This document shows positions 26,569 through 35,544 of a stretch of DNA of 64,000 nt, one piece after another (the stretch's first letter is position 1; each line of letters starts with the position of its first letter). The notes beneath the pieces are model-generated. The model ran no database searches, was not told the origin of the DNA, and saw only the letters and a program-made list of their open reading frames with translations. A program made the position numbers and the translations under genes. The stretch lies in the NCBI GenBank assembly GCA_016789305.1, contig JAEURJ010000014.1, positions 434,001 to 498,000 on the forward strand, given 5' to 3'. This DNA comes from Anaerolineales bacterium. GTDB taxonomy: Bacteria; Chloroflexota; Anaerolineae; Anaerolineales; Villigracilaceae.

Positions 26569-27252
26569 TTATCCGCCAAAGCCTTTTGGAATTTCCGCGT
26601 AAACGCCGCGCATCTCTTCAGGCAGGCTGGCTGCAAGTGTGAACATAACCCGGTCCATCAGGCTCAGAGCAGTTTCGCCGGGCTTGGGAAGAATTGGCGG
26701 CAATAAACGAATGGTCACAACCGTGCGAAAGGGAAAGCGCCTGAAAAATTTGTCGGTGCCGATGACTGCCATTGGAACAATGGGACAGTTTGCGTCGAGA
26801 GCGAGGCGGGCGGTCCCTGTTTTTGCAACACCGAGTCCTTTTCCCTTGGAACGTTTTCCTTCAGGAAACATGCCAAGGGTTTGTCCGTGAGCAAGGACTT
26901 TGGCAGCATGGCGAATCGCCCATTCATCCTTCTCTCCACGGTTCACTGGAAATGCACCGAGTTCCCGATACGCGATTTCCAGCAAAGGGATCTTGAACAA
27001 ACTGGATTTTCCCATGAAGAAGATCGGGCGTGGAAGGCTGAATTGCATCGGCAGCACATCGAAATTTGTCACATGATTGGCCGCCAGCACCACAGCACCA
27101 TCCAACGGGATATTCTCCAACCCTTCCACGCGCAATTTCATAATCAATCCAAAGATTGTCCGAATTGCAAATAAAACAATCTTTCGGAACGGTGTGGCGT
27201 GGAACACGAACCTCGTTTTATCACGGGGATCAAAAGATGGGATTTCAGTCAA
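26569..27252 (-). CDS. plsC: 1-acyl-sn-glycerol-3-phosphate acyltransferase family protein
   Basis: A 227-residue lysophosphatidate acyltransferase-like enzyme that makes phosphatidic acid at the inner membrane face. Block I is NHVTNFD (the HX4D catalytic pair), block III FPEGKRSKG, and block IV has the typical IVPMAVIG strand. A hydrophobic segment (about 25-45) precedes the active site. The start is TTG 27252 with GGGAG 8 nt upstream. Related acyltransferases are hard to tell apart, so the exact acyl acceptor is inferred. Confidence 0.83.
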   Translation of the reverse strand: MTEIPSFDPRDKTRFVFHATPFRKIVLFAIRTIFGLIMKLRVEGLENIPLDGAVVLAANHVTNFDVLPMQFSLPRPIFFMGKSSLFKIPLLEIAYRELGAFPVNRGEKDEWAIRHAAKVLAHGQTLGMFPEGKRSKGKGLGVAKTGTARLALDANCPIVPMAVIGTDKFFRRFPFRTVVTIRLLPPILPKPGETALSLMDRVMFTLAASLPEEMRGVYAEIPKGFGG

Positions 27253-27376
27253 GAGTTCATCTCCCTATTATTTGGGATTATACTTGGAGCAAGCAGCGGG
27301 TCAGCATGGCTCAAACGCTTAAAAATACAATTCAAAACCAGTGAAAACCGGTTTTAGATAAAAACCCCAGGAGTAA

Positions 27377-28678
<1,302 letters not shown>

Positions 28679-28692
28679 TCAGATGGAAATTT

Positions 28693-28719
28693 AGGAGCAG
28701 AGAGAATCTCTCTGCTCCT
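28693..28719 (+). terminator. Terminator after eno
   Basis: AGGAGCAGAGAGA and its complement form a tight hairpin directly followed by TTTTTTG. Confidence 0.92.
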
Positions 28720-28742
28720 TTTTTGTTCTAGTACGCTCCTGG

Positions 28743-28770
28743 TTGACATTCTTTTTGGAACCGCTATAAT
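28743..28770 (+). promoter_or_regulatory. Promoter of the ROK regulator
   Basis: TTGACA (28743-28748), a 16-nt spacer and TATAAT (28765-28770) form a consensus promoter 26 nt before the ATG at 28797. Confidence 0.75.
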
Positions 28771-28796
28771 TAGTTTTCCGCTGCAACTTATTAACC

Positions 28797-30032
28797 ATGA
28801 ACAATAAAAACACCGCAGACCAGGCTTTTGTACGAGAAACAAATCTATCGTTTGTTCTTCGTCAAATTCACACCCAGTCACCGATTTCACGCGCCCAACT
28901 GGCGGTACTGACAGGATTGAACAAATCAACCGTATCCAGCCTTGTCGATGACCTGATCGAGCGTAATTTGGTTTGCGAAACGGGCATGAATTCAACCGGG
29001 GCAGGCCGGCCAGCCACCCTGCTTGAGATCAATTGCAATGCAGGCAGCATTATCGGGGTCGAGCTTGGCGTTGATTTTGTTTCGGTGGCAGTCACGGATT
29101 TTCTTGGCAACATCATCTGGCGAAGAAAAGAGGATGCGGATCCATCCGAAGACCAGAAGAAAATGATCAACCAGACTCTGCAGATCGTGAAAGAAGCCAT
29201 GACTGTGGCAAAGAAGAAAGGTCCCCGCATTTTTGGGATTGGTCTTGCAACGCCGGGAACTGTGGACTTAAAAGAGGGGGTATTGATCTTTGCCCCCAAC
29301 CTGCATTGGAGAAATGTGCCATTTCGGAAGCTATTTTCCGAACAAACCAAATTAAAAGTTTTTATCGAGAACGATGCAAATGCTGCCGCAATTTCCGAGC
29401 ACCTGTTTGGAACGGCACGCCAATGCCGTGATTTTCTTTTTGTGTTTGCCGGGGTTGGAATTGGCGGTGGATTATTCCTCAATGGTGAACTGTACCGCGG
29501 GAAGAATGGCTACGCAGGTGAAATTGGTCACTCCCCCATCACGGCTGAGCCATCCCAAACCATTTGTCATTGCGGCAATCGCGGATGCTGGGAAACGTAT
29601 GCCAATCAATATTCGATCATTCAGCGGGTACAGGCACGCCTTGAAGTAAAACGAAGCAGCATTGTTCCGAAATTGATGGCGGAACAGAAATCGCCATTAA
29701 CCATCCCACTGATCAAACAAGCTGCAGATGCAGGCGATATGGAGGCGCGCGAATCCTTTATAGAGGCGGGTCATGCCATGGGGCAAGGATTTGCCGGCCT
29801 GATCAATATTTTCAACCCCGAAAAGATTATTCTGGGTGGGCCATTGAGTATTGCGGGGGATTATCTGCTCCCAACAATCAAGGACACAATCGCACGACAT
29901 TCTCTGACGGAAATCGACCAGCAAGCTGAAGTACTAATTTCCCCATTCGGTCCCGATGCCAGTTTGATCGGTGCGATCGCGATCGTTGCCGATGACGTTC
30001 TTTCTTTTCCGTCTCAACTTCTCAAAAAGTAA
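28797..30032 (+). CDS. ROK-family (XylR/NagC-type) transcriptional regulator
   Basis: A 411-residue sugar-responsive repressor. The N-terminal winged helix (about 15-75) has SRAQLAVLTGLNKSTVSSLVDDLI. It is followed by a ROK sugar-kinase-like domain with GVELGVDFVSVAVTD (phosphate-binding loop) and ENDANAAAISEHLFG. The ROK zinc site is GHSPI plus CHCGNRGCWETY. Members of this class bind xylose, glucose or N-acetylglucosamine derivatives. The xylose-type transporter locus begins beyond the next gene, which suggests this protein may regulate it. Its stop is 8 nt from the convergent response regulator's stop. Confidence 0.88.
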   Translation: MNNKNTADQAFVRETNLSFVLRQIHTQSPISRAQLAVLTGLNKSTVSSLVDDLIERNLVCETGMNSTGAGRPATLLEINCNAGSIIGVELGVDFVSVAVTDFLGNIIWRRKEDADPSEDQKKMINQTLQIVKEAMTVAKKKGPRIFGIGLATPGTVDLKEGVLIFAPNLHWRNVPFRKLFSEQTKLKVFIENDANAAAISEHLFGTARQCRDFLFVFAGVGIGGGLFLNGELYRGKNGYAGEIGHSPITAEPSQTICHCGNRGCWETYANQYSIIQRVQARLEVKRSSIVPKLMAEQKSPLTIPLIKQAADAGDMEARESFIEAGHAMGQGFAGLINIFNPEKIILGGPLSIAGDYLLPTIKDTIARHSLTEIDQQAEVLISPFGPDASLIGAIAIVADDVLSFPSQLLKK

Positions 30033-30040
30033 TCAACGGA

Positions 30041-31090
30041 CTAGCGAAGCGCGTCTTCAATAACCTGCTTCATGGATGCCGTATCCAGGTCCTTTTTATC
30101 CAAAAAGGCAATGACACCTGCGGACAGGGCCTGTTTTCTAAACTCCCGGTCGGGATAGGCGCTGATCACCACAATGCGTGTTAACGGGCATATTGTGCGC
30201 AACCTGCGTGCACACTGAATCCCATCCTCGTCTTCCAACGCGACATCGATGAACGCAAGTTGAGGCTGGGCCTGCTTTCCAAGAGCCAGGGCTTCTGTAA
30301 TGTTTTCGGCTTCATATAAAACAGCCGAGGAATATATCTTCCCGATCAATCTGCCAAGCTGTTGGCGATAGCGCGCATTATCATCGACGATCAAAATGAT
30401 CAGTTCGTGTTCCACTTCTTTGGGAGTCAACTCGATCATTTCCTGCCCGCTGGAGGCGAGCAGCTCCGGGTGGCGGGAAATATAGTTTGAAGCCTTGAGT
30501 CTGCTATCCACGCCCAAGACGCGATACAAAGCCGTCAGATGATTCTCAACCGTTTTGACGCTCAAATCCAGGGTCAACGCGATGGTTCGATTATCAGTTC
30601 CCTGAGCTATCAGCCGAAGCAATTCCCGTTGTCGGCGAGTCAGCCAGGGCGCGGTGGGAAGCGAAGGCGTCACCCGTCGATTGATCAGACGGTCGATCAA
30701 AATACCGGAGATCCAGCGATCCCCGTTTAAAATCCGCTGGGTTGCCAATTGCAGGTCGGCCAAAGGCTGGTCTTTCATGTGATAACCATTTACGCCCGCT
30801 TTTAACAAGCCTACAACATACGACTCGTCATCATGGGCGCTGACGATCAAAATTTTGATATGGGGATATTCAACCTTGATCTGCTGAACTGTGGAAATGG
30901 GCTCGAAATCGGGCATACTTGCATCCATCACCAACAGGTCGATATGGAAGCGCGCCAGCGCATCCATTAATTCATGTCCATTCCCAACTTCCCCCACAAT
31001 TTGAAGATTTGGCACTACCTCAAGGGCATTTCTCAGTCCCGCCCGTACTACAGTATGATCATCAGCCAGCAAAGCACGTATGGGTAACAT
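30041..31090 (-). CDS. Response regulator with REC-HTH-REC architecture
   Basis: A 349-residue two-component regulator. The first receiver (about 3-120) has the acidic pair Asp10/Asp11, phospho-acceptor Asp56 in LLVMDASMP, and switch residues in IVSAH and YHMKD. A LuxR/NarL-type HTH (about 148-205) has LTRRQRELLRLIAQG and LSVKTVENHL. A second complete receiver (about 229-349) has VDDNARYRQ, Asp282 in AFIDVAL and VISAYPD. NarL-type regulators normally end with the HTH; a second receiver after it is unusual and gives two phosphorylation inputs. The gene is divergent from the ABC-histidine kinase, its obvious partner. Confidence 0.87.
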   Translation of the reverse strand: MLPIRALLADDHTVVRAGLRNALEVVPNLQIVGEVGNGHELMDALARFHIDLLVMDASMPDFEPISTVQQIKVEYPHIKILIVSAHDDESYVVGLLKAGVNGYHMKDQPLADLQLATQRILNGDRWISGILIDRLINRRVTPSLPTAPWLTRRQRELLRLIAQGTDNRTIALTLDLSVKTVENHLTALYRVLGVDSRLKASNYISRHPELLASSGQEMIELTPKEVEHELIILIVDDNARYRQQLGRLIGKIYSSAVLYEAENITEALALGKQAQPQLAFIDVALEDEDGIQCARRLRTICPLTRIVVISAYPDREFRKQALSAGVIAFLDKKDLDTASMKQVIEDALR

Positions 31091-31177
31091 AAGGCTATTA
31101 TGCCGTAAGTGAAACGAACTGACCAGTAGCCATCTTTTGCCGCCGGGAATATGGATGGCTATTCAACAAAAGCAGGT

Positions 31178-31183
31178 TAAAAT
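31178..31183 (+). promoter_or_regulatory. -10 box of the ABC-kinase gene (leaderless)
   Basis: TAAAAT lies 6 nt before ATG 31190 with no ribosome site between, so transcription should start at or next to the start codon. The 99-nt space also holds the divergent regulator's promoter. Confidence 0.5.
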
Positions 31184-31189
31184 AACTTT

Positions 31190-32863
31190 ATGACTACCCC
31201 TCTCCTGCGTGTGGAAAACCTGTCCAAGAACTTTGACCGCCTGCCCGCTCTAAAGGAGGTTACCTTTTCGTTGGCAAAAGGGGAAGTGATCGGCCTTGTG
31301 GGAAGACAGGGAGCCGGAAAATCAACCTTGCTGCATATGCTGAGTGGAGCAATTCCGCCTTCATCCGGGACCATTAATTTGAACGGTACGAAACTGCATT
31401 TTTCAAATCGAATTGAAGCGCAAAAAATCGGGATCGAAACGGTCTATCAAACTTCCAATCTGATCAACCGCTTTGATTTCTCGAGCCATATTTTTTCCTA
31501 TCGAGATGCCGGCGTCAATGTTACACGCCGTACGTCCGGTCTGGTGGAGGAATTCGACGTTACACAAAACATTCTATTGGGCCGCGAGATAAAAAAATTC
31601 CCCTTTCTTGGAGTGATCGATTGGAATGGAATGATCGATGTGGCCCAGAAGCTATTGGGTGAATTTGATTTGCCGGCTGATCTGGCCCACGAAAAAATCA
31701 GTAATTTATCCGACGAACAACGCCAGGTAGTTCTACTCTTACGGACGTTATACCGGCCCTGCAAGCTGCTGCTGCTTGATAACATTATCCCGATCTTAAG
31801 TTTTCAACGCCAGGAGATCCTGCTGGACAAGATCCAACAACTTGCCGCACAAGGCACCTCCATCATCATCAGCAGCGACGATCTTAAACATCTATTCACG
31901 ATCACGGATCGTATCATTGTCTTATATGAAGGAAGATTGATCGCAGATCGTCGCACAGCAGAATCCACGCCGCGTGAAATTGTCGAATTGATCGTAGGGT
32001 CGGCTGGTCAGGAACAAGTATCGCCTTTGATCTGGGCGTTGGAAAGTTATCACACCGCGCAACAACAAACAGAGGATCTACGACGTGCGCAGGCATCTCT
32101 GCAGGAAAGTCTTGATGCGCAGGGATCGCTCAATCGTCAGCTGGTTGAAAGATTAAGCAACCAACTTGTTGCCCTTGATCAGTTAAATGCAGCACTGCAG
32201 GCCACCCAGAGACGGTTGATCACCGAGCGGGAAGATGAACGCAAAGTGCTGGCTCGTGAATTACACGATCAGATCATTCAAGATATGCTGGGGTTGATCT
32301 ATCGTCTGGAAGAAGTGGAGGAGTTTGCAGGCTCTTCCGGTCTGCGGCAGGATGTTGGGTCAATTCGGCAGGGGATTCGAAACCTGGTCGGTGAACTTCG
32401 TCAGATGTGCAGTGATCTGCGGCCGCCCACCCTCGATCATCACGGGCTTTCCGCTGCCATTGATTCATTGGCAAGTGAATGGGCCGAACGCAGCGATATT
32501 CATCTTCAACTGGAAATCGATCCTGCTTTGGGGCGTTTACCTGAAATGATCGAGCTTTCTGTTTTTCGCATCGTTCAAGAAGGGCTGAACAATGTTCGCA
32601 AACATGCGGCCGCCAAACACGTACGCCTTTCCCTGCAACGTACGTCCAACACGAACTTGTTGGTGCGGTTGGAAGATGACGGCAAGGGGCTGTCGAAACC
32701 CACTGACCTGGCTTCTCTTTCGGTGAATAAACACTTTGGGCTGGTGGGGATCAGCGAACGGGTAGCCCTGCTGCGCGGTTCGATGAATATCGAATCGTCT
32801 CAAGGAAACGGCACAATTCTGCAGGTGGAAATTCCCAGTCCACATCCGTTAATTTCGTCCTAA
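31190..32863 (+). CDS. Histidine kinase fused to a degenerate sugar-ABC ATPase
   Basis: A 557-residue soluble protein. Residues 1-270 are a sugar-type ABC ATPase (RbsA/XylG first-domain class) and residues 285-345 a coiled coil. A NarX-type kinase follows: HisKA_3 with ELHDQIIQD (His359) and a HATPase with EGLNNVRKH and DDGKG. Walker A (GRQGAGKST, 38-46) and Q-loop Gln87 are intact. The signature reads NLSDEQRQ, Walker B ends LLLLDN with Asn198 for the catalytic Glu, and the H-loop has Ser229 for His, so ATP may bind but hydrolysis should fail. About 30 extra residues follow the Q-loop. There is no membrane helix. The neighbours are its response regulator and the sugar transporter. Confidence 0.88.
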   Translation: MTTPLLRVENLSKNFDRLPALKEVTFSLAKGEVIGLVGRQGAGKSTLLHMLSGAIPPSSGTINLNGTKLHFSNRIEAQKIGIETVYQTSNLINRFDFSSHIFSYRDAGVNVTRRTSGLVEEFDVTQNILLGREIKKFPFLGVIDWNGMIDVAQKLLGEFDLPADLAHEKISNLSDEQRQVVLLLRTLYRPCKLLLLDNIIPILSFQRQEILLDKIQQLAAQGTSIIISSDDLKHLFTITDRIIVLYEGRLIADRRTAESTPREIVELIVGSAGQEQVSPLIWALESYHTAQQQTEDLRRAQASLQESLDAQGSLNRQLVERLSNQLVALDQLNAALQATQRRLITEREDERKVLARELHDQIIQDMLGLIYRLEEVEEFAGSSGLRQDVGSIRQGIRNLVGELRQMCSDLRPPTLDHHGLSAAIDSLASEWAERSDIHLQLEIDPALGRLPEMIELSVFRIVQEGLNNVRKHAAAKHVRLSLQRTSNTNLLVRLEDDGKGLSKPTDLASLSVNKHFGLVGISERVALLRGSMNIESSQGNGTILQVEIPSPHPLISS

Positions 32864-33285
32864 ACGGCAATATTGGCCTTTTTAAGAGGTGAGTGCAGGG
32901 CACGGTTTTAGGGGGAACCCCCCAGAAAAATAGGGGGGTTCCTCACATCCAACCGGGGGGTGTGGCGATTTACTTTCGATGTGAAACAAAATATACTTTT
33001 TTCAATTAATCGAATAAAAAACATAGACCGATGTAATCGCAATAAGATATTAACTTCAATTTTCGCATTTTATCGAAAGTGAGTTTTCTTATCAATTCTT
33101 CATGGAACACCCCATGGAAATTCTGCGTATCAGTTCGTTGCCAGCGAAGCATTCCATTTTAACCAAATGGATATGCTTCGATTTTTTTAATTCAATTGCA
33201 TTGAAAGGAGGTGGTAAGGAAAGCCGCGAACCCGACCCAATATCCGTTCGACAATCGAAATTAAAAATTAACAAGGAGAAGAAAC
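32864..33285 (+). promoter_or_regulatory. Long regulatory leader upstream of the sugar-binding protein
   Basis: This 422-nt space holds no convincing gene. It contains an inverted repeat (GGAACCCCCC at 32914-32923, complement at 32933-32942, 9-nt spacer) followed by another G6 run at 32955-32960. An AT-rich stretch, an intrinsic terminator-like hairpin (33145-33188), a lone AAAGGAGGT at 33203-33211 and the true ribosome site (AAGGAG) before ATG 33286 follow. The inverted repeat is a candidate site for the REC-HTH-REC regulator, and the hairpin a candidate attenuator. A short frame at 33102-33293 overlaps these elements and looks non-coding. Confidence 0.55.
33145..33188 (+). terminator. Leader terminator / attenuator hairpin
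   Basis: Arms CGAAGCAT and TCCATTT pair with AAATGGA and ATGCTTCG, leaving a 5-nt loop and one bulged T. Seven T residues follow at 33182-33188. It is a full intrinsic terminator 97 nt upstream of the binding-protein start codon. Read-through must be permitted or a promoter must lie downstream. Confidence 0.75.
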
Positions 33286-35424
33286 ATGTCTAAAAAGTTT
33301 TTGTATACCTTAATGGCTGTAATGATCTCAGTCATGATGGTACTCAGTGCCTGTGGCCCCGCTACAAGTGGCGATTCCTCCACCGGCAAGATTGCAGTGG
33401 GTATCGTACTCCCCACCAAAGACGAACCCCGCTGGGTGCAGGATGAAACCCGCTTCCAGGATGCGCTGAAAGCTGCCGGCTACGACGTTCAGATCCTCTT
33501 CAGCCAGGGCGATTCCGCAAAGGAAAAAGCCAATGTCGAGTCTTTGATCTCACAAGGGATTAAAGTCCTCATCATTTGCCCACAAGACGGTGCCGCCGCT
33601 GGTGCCGCTGTTGAAGCAGCCAGGGCTGCCGGAGTGAAAGTTATTTCCTATGACCGCTTGATCCGCGACACGGATGCCGTTGACTTCTATGTCACCTTCG
33701 ACAGTGTATCCGTTGGCGCAGCCCAGGCTCAATACCTGGTCGATCACGCCACAGGCTCAGGCAACCCGCTTTATTTGTATGCCGGTGCCGCTTCCGACAA
33801 TAATGCTTTCCTCTTCTTTGAAGGCGCCTGGAATGTCCTTCAACCCAAGATCGCTGACGGCACATTCGTCATCAAGAACTCCAGCGAAGCTGTTGCTCTT
33901 CAAGACAAGGCCACTTTGACCCGCGACGAACAGTCCAAGATCATCGGTCAAGTTACCACCAACTGGGACTTCAACACCGCCAAGGGTCTCGCTGAAGCCA
34001 ACCTGACTTCCGCAACCGCTGCGGACAAGGGTGATGTCTTCATCCTCGCCCCGAACGATGGAACCGCCCGCGCGATCGCCGACGCCTTCAGTGCAGATGC
34101 CGATGTAAGCAGCTACGCTGTCACCGGCCAGGATGCTGAAAAGGCCTCTGTCCAATATATTCTCGATGGCAAGCAGTCCATGACCGTATTCAAGGATGTT
34201 CGCACCCTCGTGAACGACGCGATCACTGCTGCCGTGACCTTCCTCGAAGACAAGACCCCCGAATCCACCAACAGCTACAACAACGGCAAGATTGACGTTC
34301 CTGCCAATCCTTCCGAAGTTATCACTGTTGACAAGAGCAACGTTCAATCTGCTTTGATCGACTCCGGCTATTATGCGGAGAGCGACTTCACCATGCCGAC
34401 CGGCGCAAAATTGGCCGTTGGTATCGTGCTCCCCACCAAAGACGAACCCCGCTGGGTGCAGGATGAAACCCGCTTCAAAGACGCGCTGACAGCTGCCGGC
34501 TACGACGTTCAGATCCTCTTCAGCCAGGGCGATTCCGCAAAGGAAAAAGCCAATGTCGAGTCTTTGATCACCTCGGGCGTGAAAGTCCTCATCATTTGTC
34601 CTCAAGACGGTGCCGCCGCTGGTGCCGCTGTTGAAGAAGCCAAAGCCGCTGGAATTGTCGTCATTTCCTATGACCGCTTGATCCGCGACACGGACGCCGT
34701 TGACTTCTACGTCACCTTCGATAGCATTTCCGTGGGTGCTGCTCAGGCTCAATATTTGGTTGACAATGCAACTGGTACCGGCAATCCTTTGTATCTGTAT
34801 GCTGGTGCCGCTTCCGACAACAACGCTTTCCTCTTCTTCGAAGGTGCCTGGAATGTTCTTCAGCCCAAGATCGCTGACGGCACATTCGTCATCAAGAACT
34901 CCAGCGAAGCTGTTGCTCTTCAAGACAAGGCCACTTTGACCCGCGATGAAGAAGCCAAGATCATTGGCCAAATCACAACCAACTGGGATTTCAACACCGC
35001 CAAGGGTCTTGCAGAAGCCAACCTCACCAACGCAGCCGCTGCGGACAAGGGTGATGTCTTCATCCTCGCCCCGAATGATGGAACCGCCCGCGCGATCGCT
35101 GATGCCTTCGGTGCTGATGCCGATGTAAGCAGCTACGCTGTCACCGGCCAGGATGCTGAAAAGGCCTCTGTCCAATACATTATCGACGGCAAGCAGTCCA
35201 TGACCGTATTCAAGGATGTTCGCACCTTGGTTGATGATGCAATCACCGCCGCAATTTCCTTCCTTGACGGCAAGGTTCCCGCCTCCACCAACAGCTACAA
35301 CAACGGCAAGATTGACGTTCCCGCCAATCCCACCGTCGTTATCACTGTTGACCAGGACAACGTCAAGTCTGCTTTAATCGACTCCGGTTATTACTCCGCT
35401 GGCGATTTCACCGGCTTGAAATAA
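33286..35424 (+). CDS. Tandem-duplicated sugar-binding lipoprotein (xylose/XylF-type)
   Basis: A 712-residue ABC-transporter substrate-binding lipoprotein. The signal peptide ends in lipobox LSAC (Cys23). Two complete periplasmic-binding-protein type 1 domains follow (about 34-373 and 374-712), each of 340 residues. Each carries VGIVLPTKDEPRWVQDETRF, CPQDGAAAGAAVE, YDRLIRDTDAVDFYV, NAFLFFEGAW, VFILAPNDGTARAIADAF and VTGQDAE. One domain alone is the size of a whole XylF/ChvE-type protein, so this is a fused dimer joined almost without linker. Both domains keep the same binding residues. The transporter ATPase and permease genes follow. D-xylose or a similar monosaccharide is the likely ligand (inference). 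Confidence 0.92.
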   Translation: MSKKFLYTLMAVMISVMMVLSACGPATSGDSSTGKIAVGIVLPTKDEPRWVQDETRFQDALKAAGYDVQILFSQGDSAKEKANVESLISQGIKVLIICPQDGAAAGAAVEAARAAGVKVISYDRLIRDTDAVDFYVTFDSVSVGAAQAQYLVDHATGSGNPLYLYAGAASDNNAFLFFEGAWNVLQPKIADGTFVIKNSSEAVALQDKATLTRDEQSKIIGQVTTNWDFNTAKGLAEANLTSATAADKGDVFILAPNDGTARAIADAFSADADVSSYAVTGQDAEKASVQYILDGKQSMTVFKDVRTLVNDAITAAVTFLEDKTPESTNSYNNGKIDVPANPSEVITVDKSNVQSALIDSGYYAESDFTMPTGAKLAVGIVLPTKDEPRWVQDETRFKDALTAAGYDVQILFSQGDSAKEKANVESLITSGVKVLIICPQDGAAAGAAVEEAKAAGIVVISYDRLIRDTDAVDFYVTFDSISVGAAQAQYLVDNATGTGNPLYLYAGAASDNNAFLFFEGAWNVLQPKIADGTFVIKNSSEAVALQDKATLTRDEEAKIIGQITTNWDFNTAKGLAEANLTNAAAADKGDVFILAPNDGTARAIADAFGADADVSSYAVTGQDAEKASVQYIIDGKQSMTVFKDVRTLVDDAITAAISFLDGKVPASTNSYNNGKIDVPANPTVVITVDQDNVKSALIDSGYYSAGDFTGLK
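33385..34404 (+). repeat. Binding-protein repeat, copy 1
   Basis: The first copy of a 1020-nt in-frame direct repeat encoding one full binding domain. The copies align at a constant 1020-nt offset without indels. Long stretches are identical (for example 33481-33540 against 34501-34560) while others differ. Confidence 0.9.
34405..35424 (+). repeat. Binding-protein repeat, copy 2
   Basis: The second copy of the same repeat, running to the stop codon. It is most diverged from copy 1 in the YLVD.ATG region and the C-terminal FLDGKVPAS segment. Confidence 0.9.
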
Positions 35425-35451
35425 TAATAAAGATTAAGTACGAGATATGAA

Positions 35452-35497
35452 ATACAGGAATAGTGGTGGGCCACATTATCCATCACTATTCCTGTAT
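35452..35497 (+). promoter_or_regulatory. Intercistronic stem-loop between binding protein and ATPase genes
   Basis: An 18-bp stem (ATACAGGAATAGTGGTGG against its complement, one G-U pair) with a 10-nt loop lies 27 nt after the binding-protein stop. It lacks a T-run, so it probably protects the upstream mRNA and lowers downstream expression rather than ending transcription. Confidence 0.65.
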
Positions 35498-35544
35498 AAT
35501 CGGGAAAAATTCCCCACACTCTTCTGTATCAAAGGTATACCTCA

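Noticed and set aside
33102..33293. Short frame (63 codons) in the sugar-operon leader
   Set aside because: It runs through the terminator hairpin and the lone ribosome site, has no ribosome site of its own and no protein-like pattern. The RNA elements explain the region better, though a leader peptide is not fully excluded.
33757..35175. 472-codon open frame antisense to the binding-protein gene
   Set aside because: It mirrors the duplicated gene and exists because of strong GC-biased codon choice on the coding strand. It has no ribosome site, shows low-complexity Gly/Asp composition and repeats itself with the same 1020-nt period.
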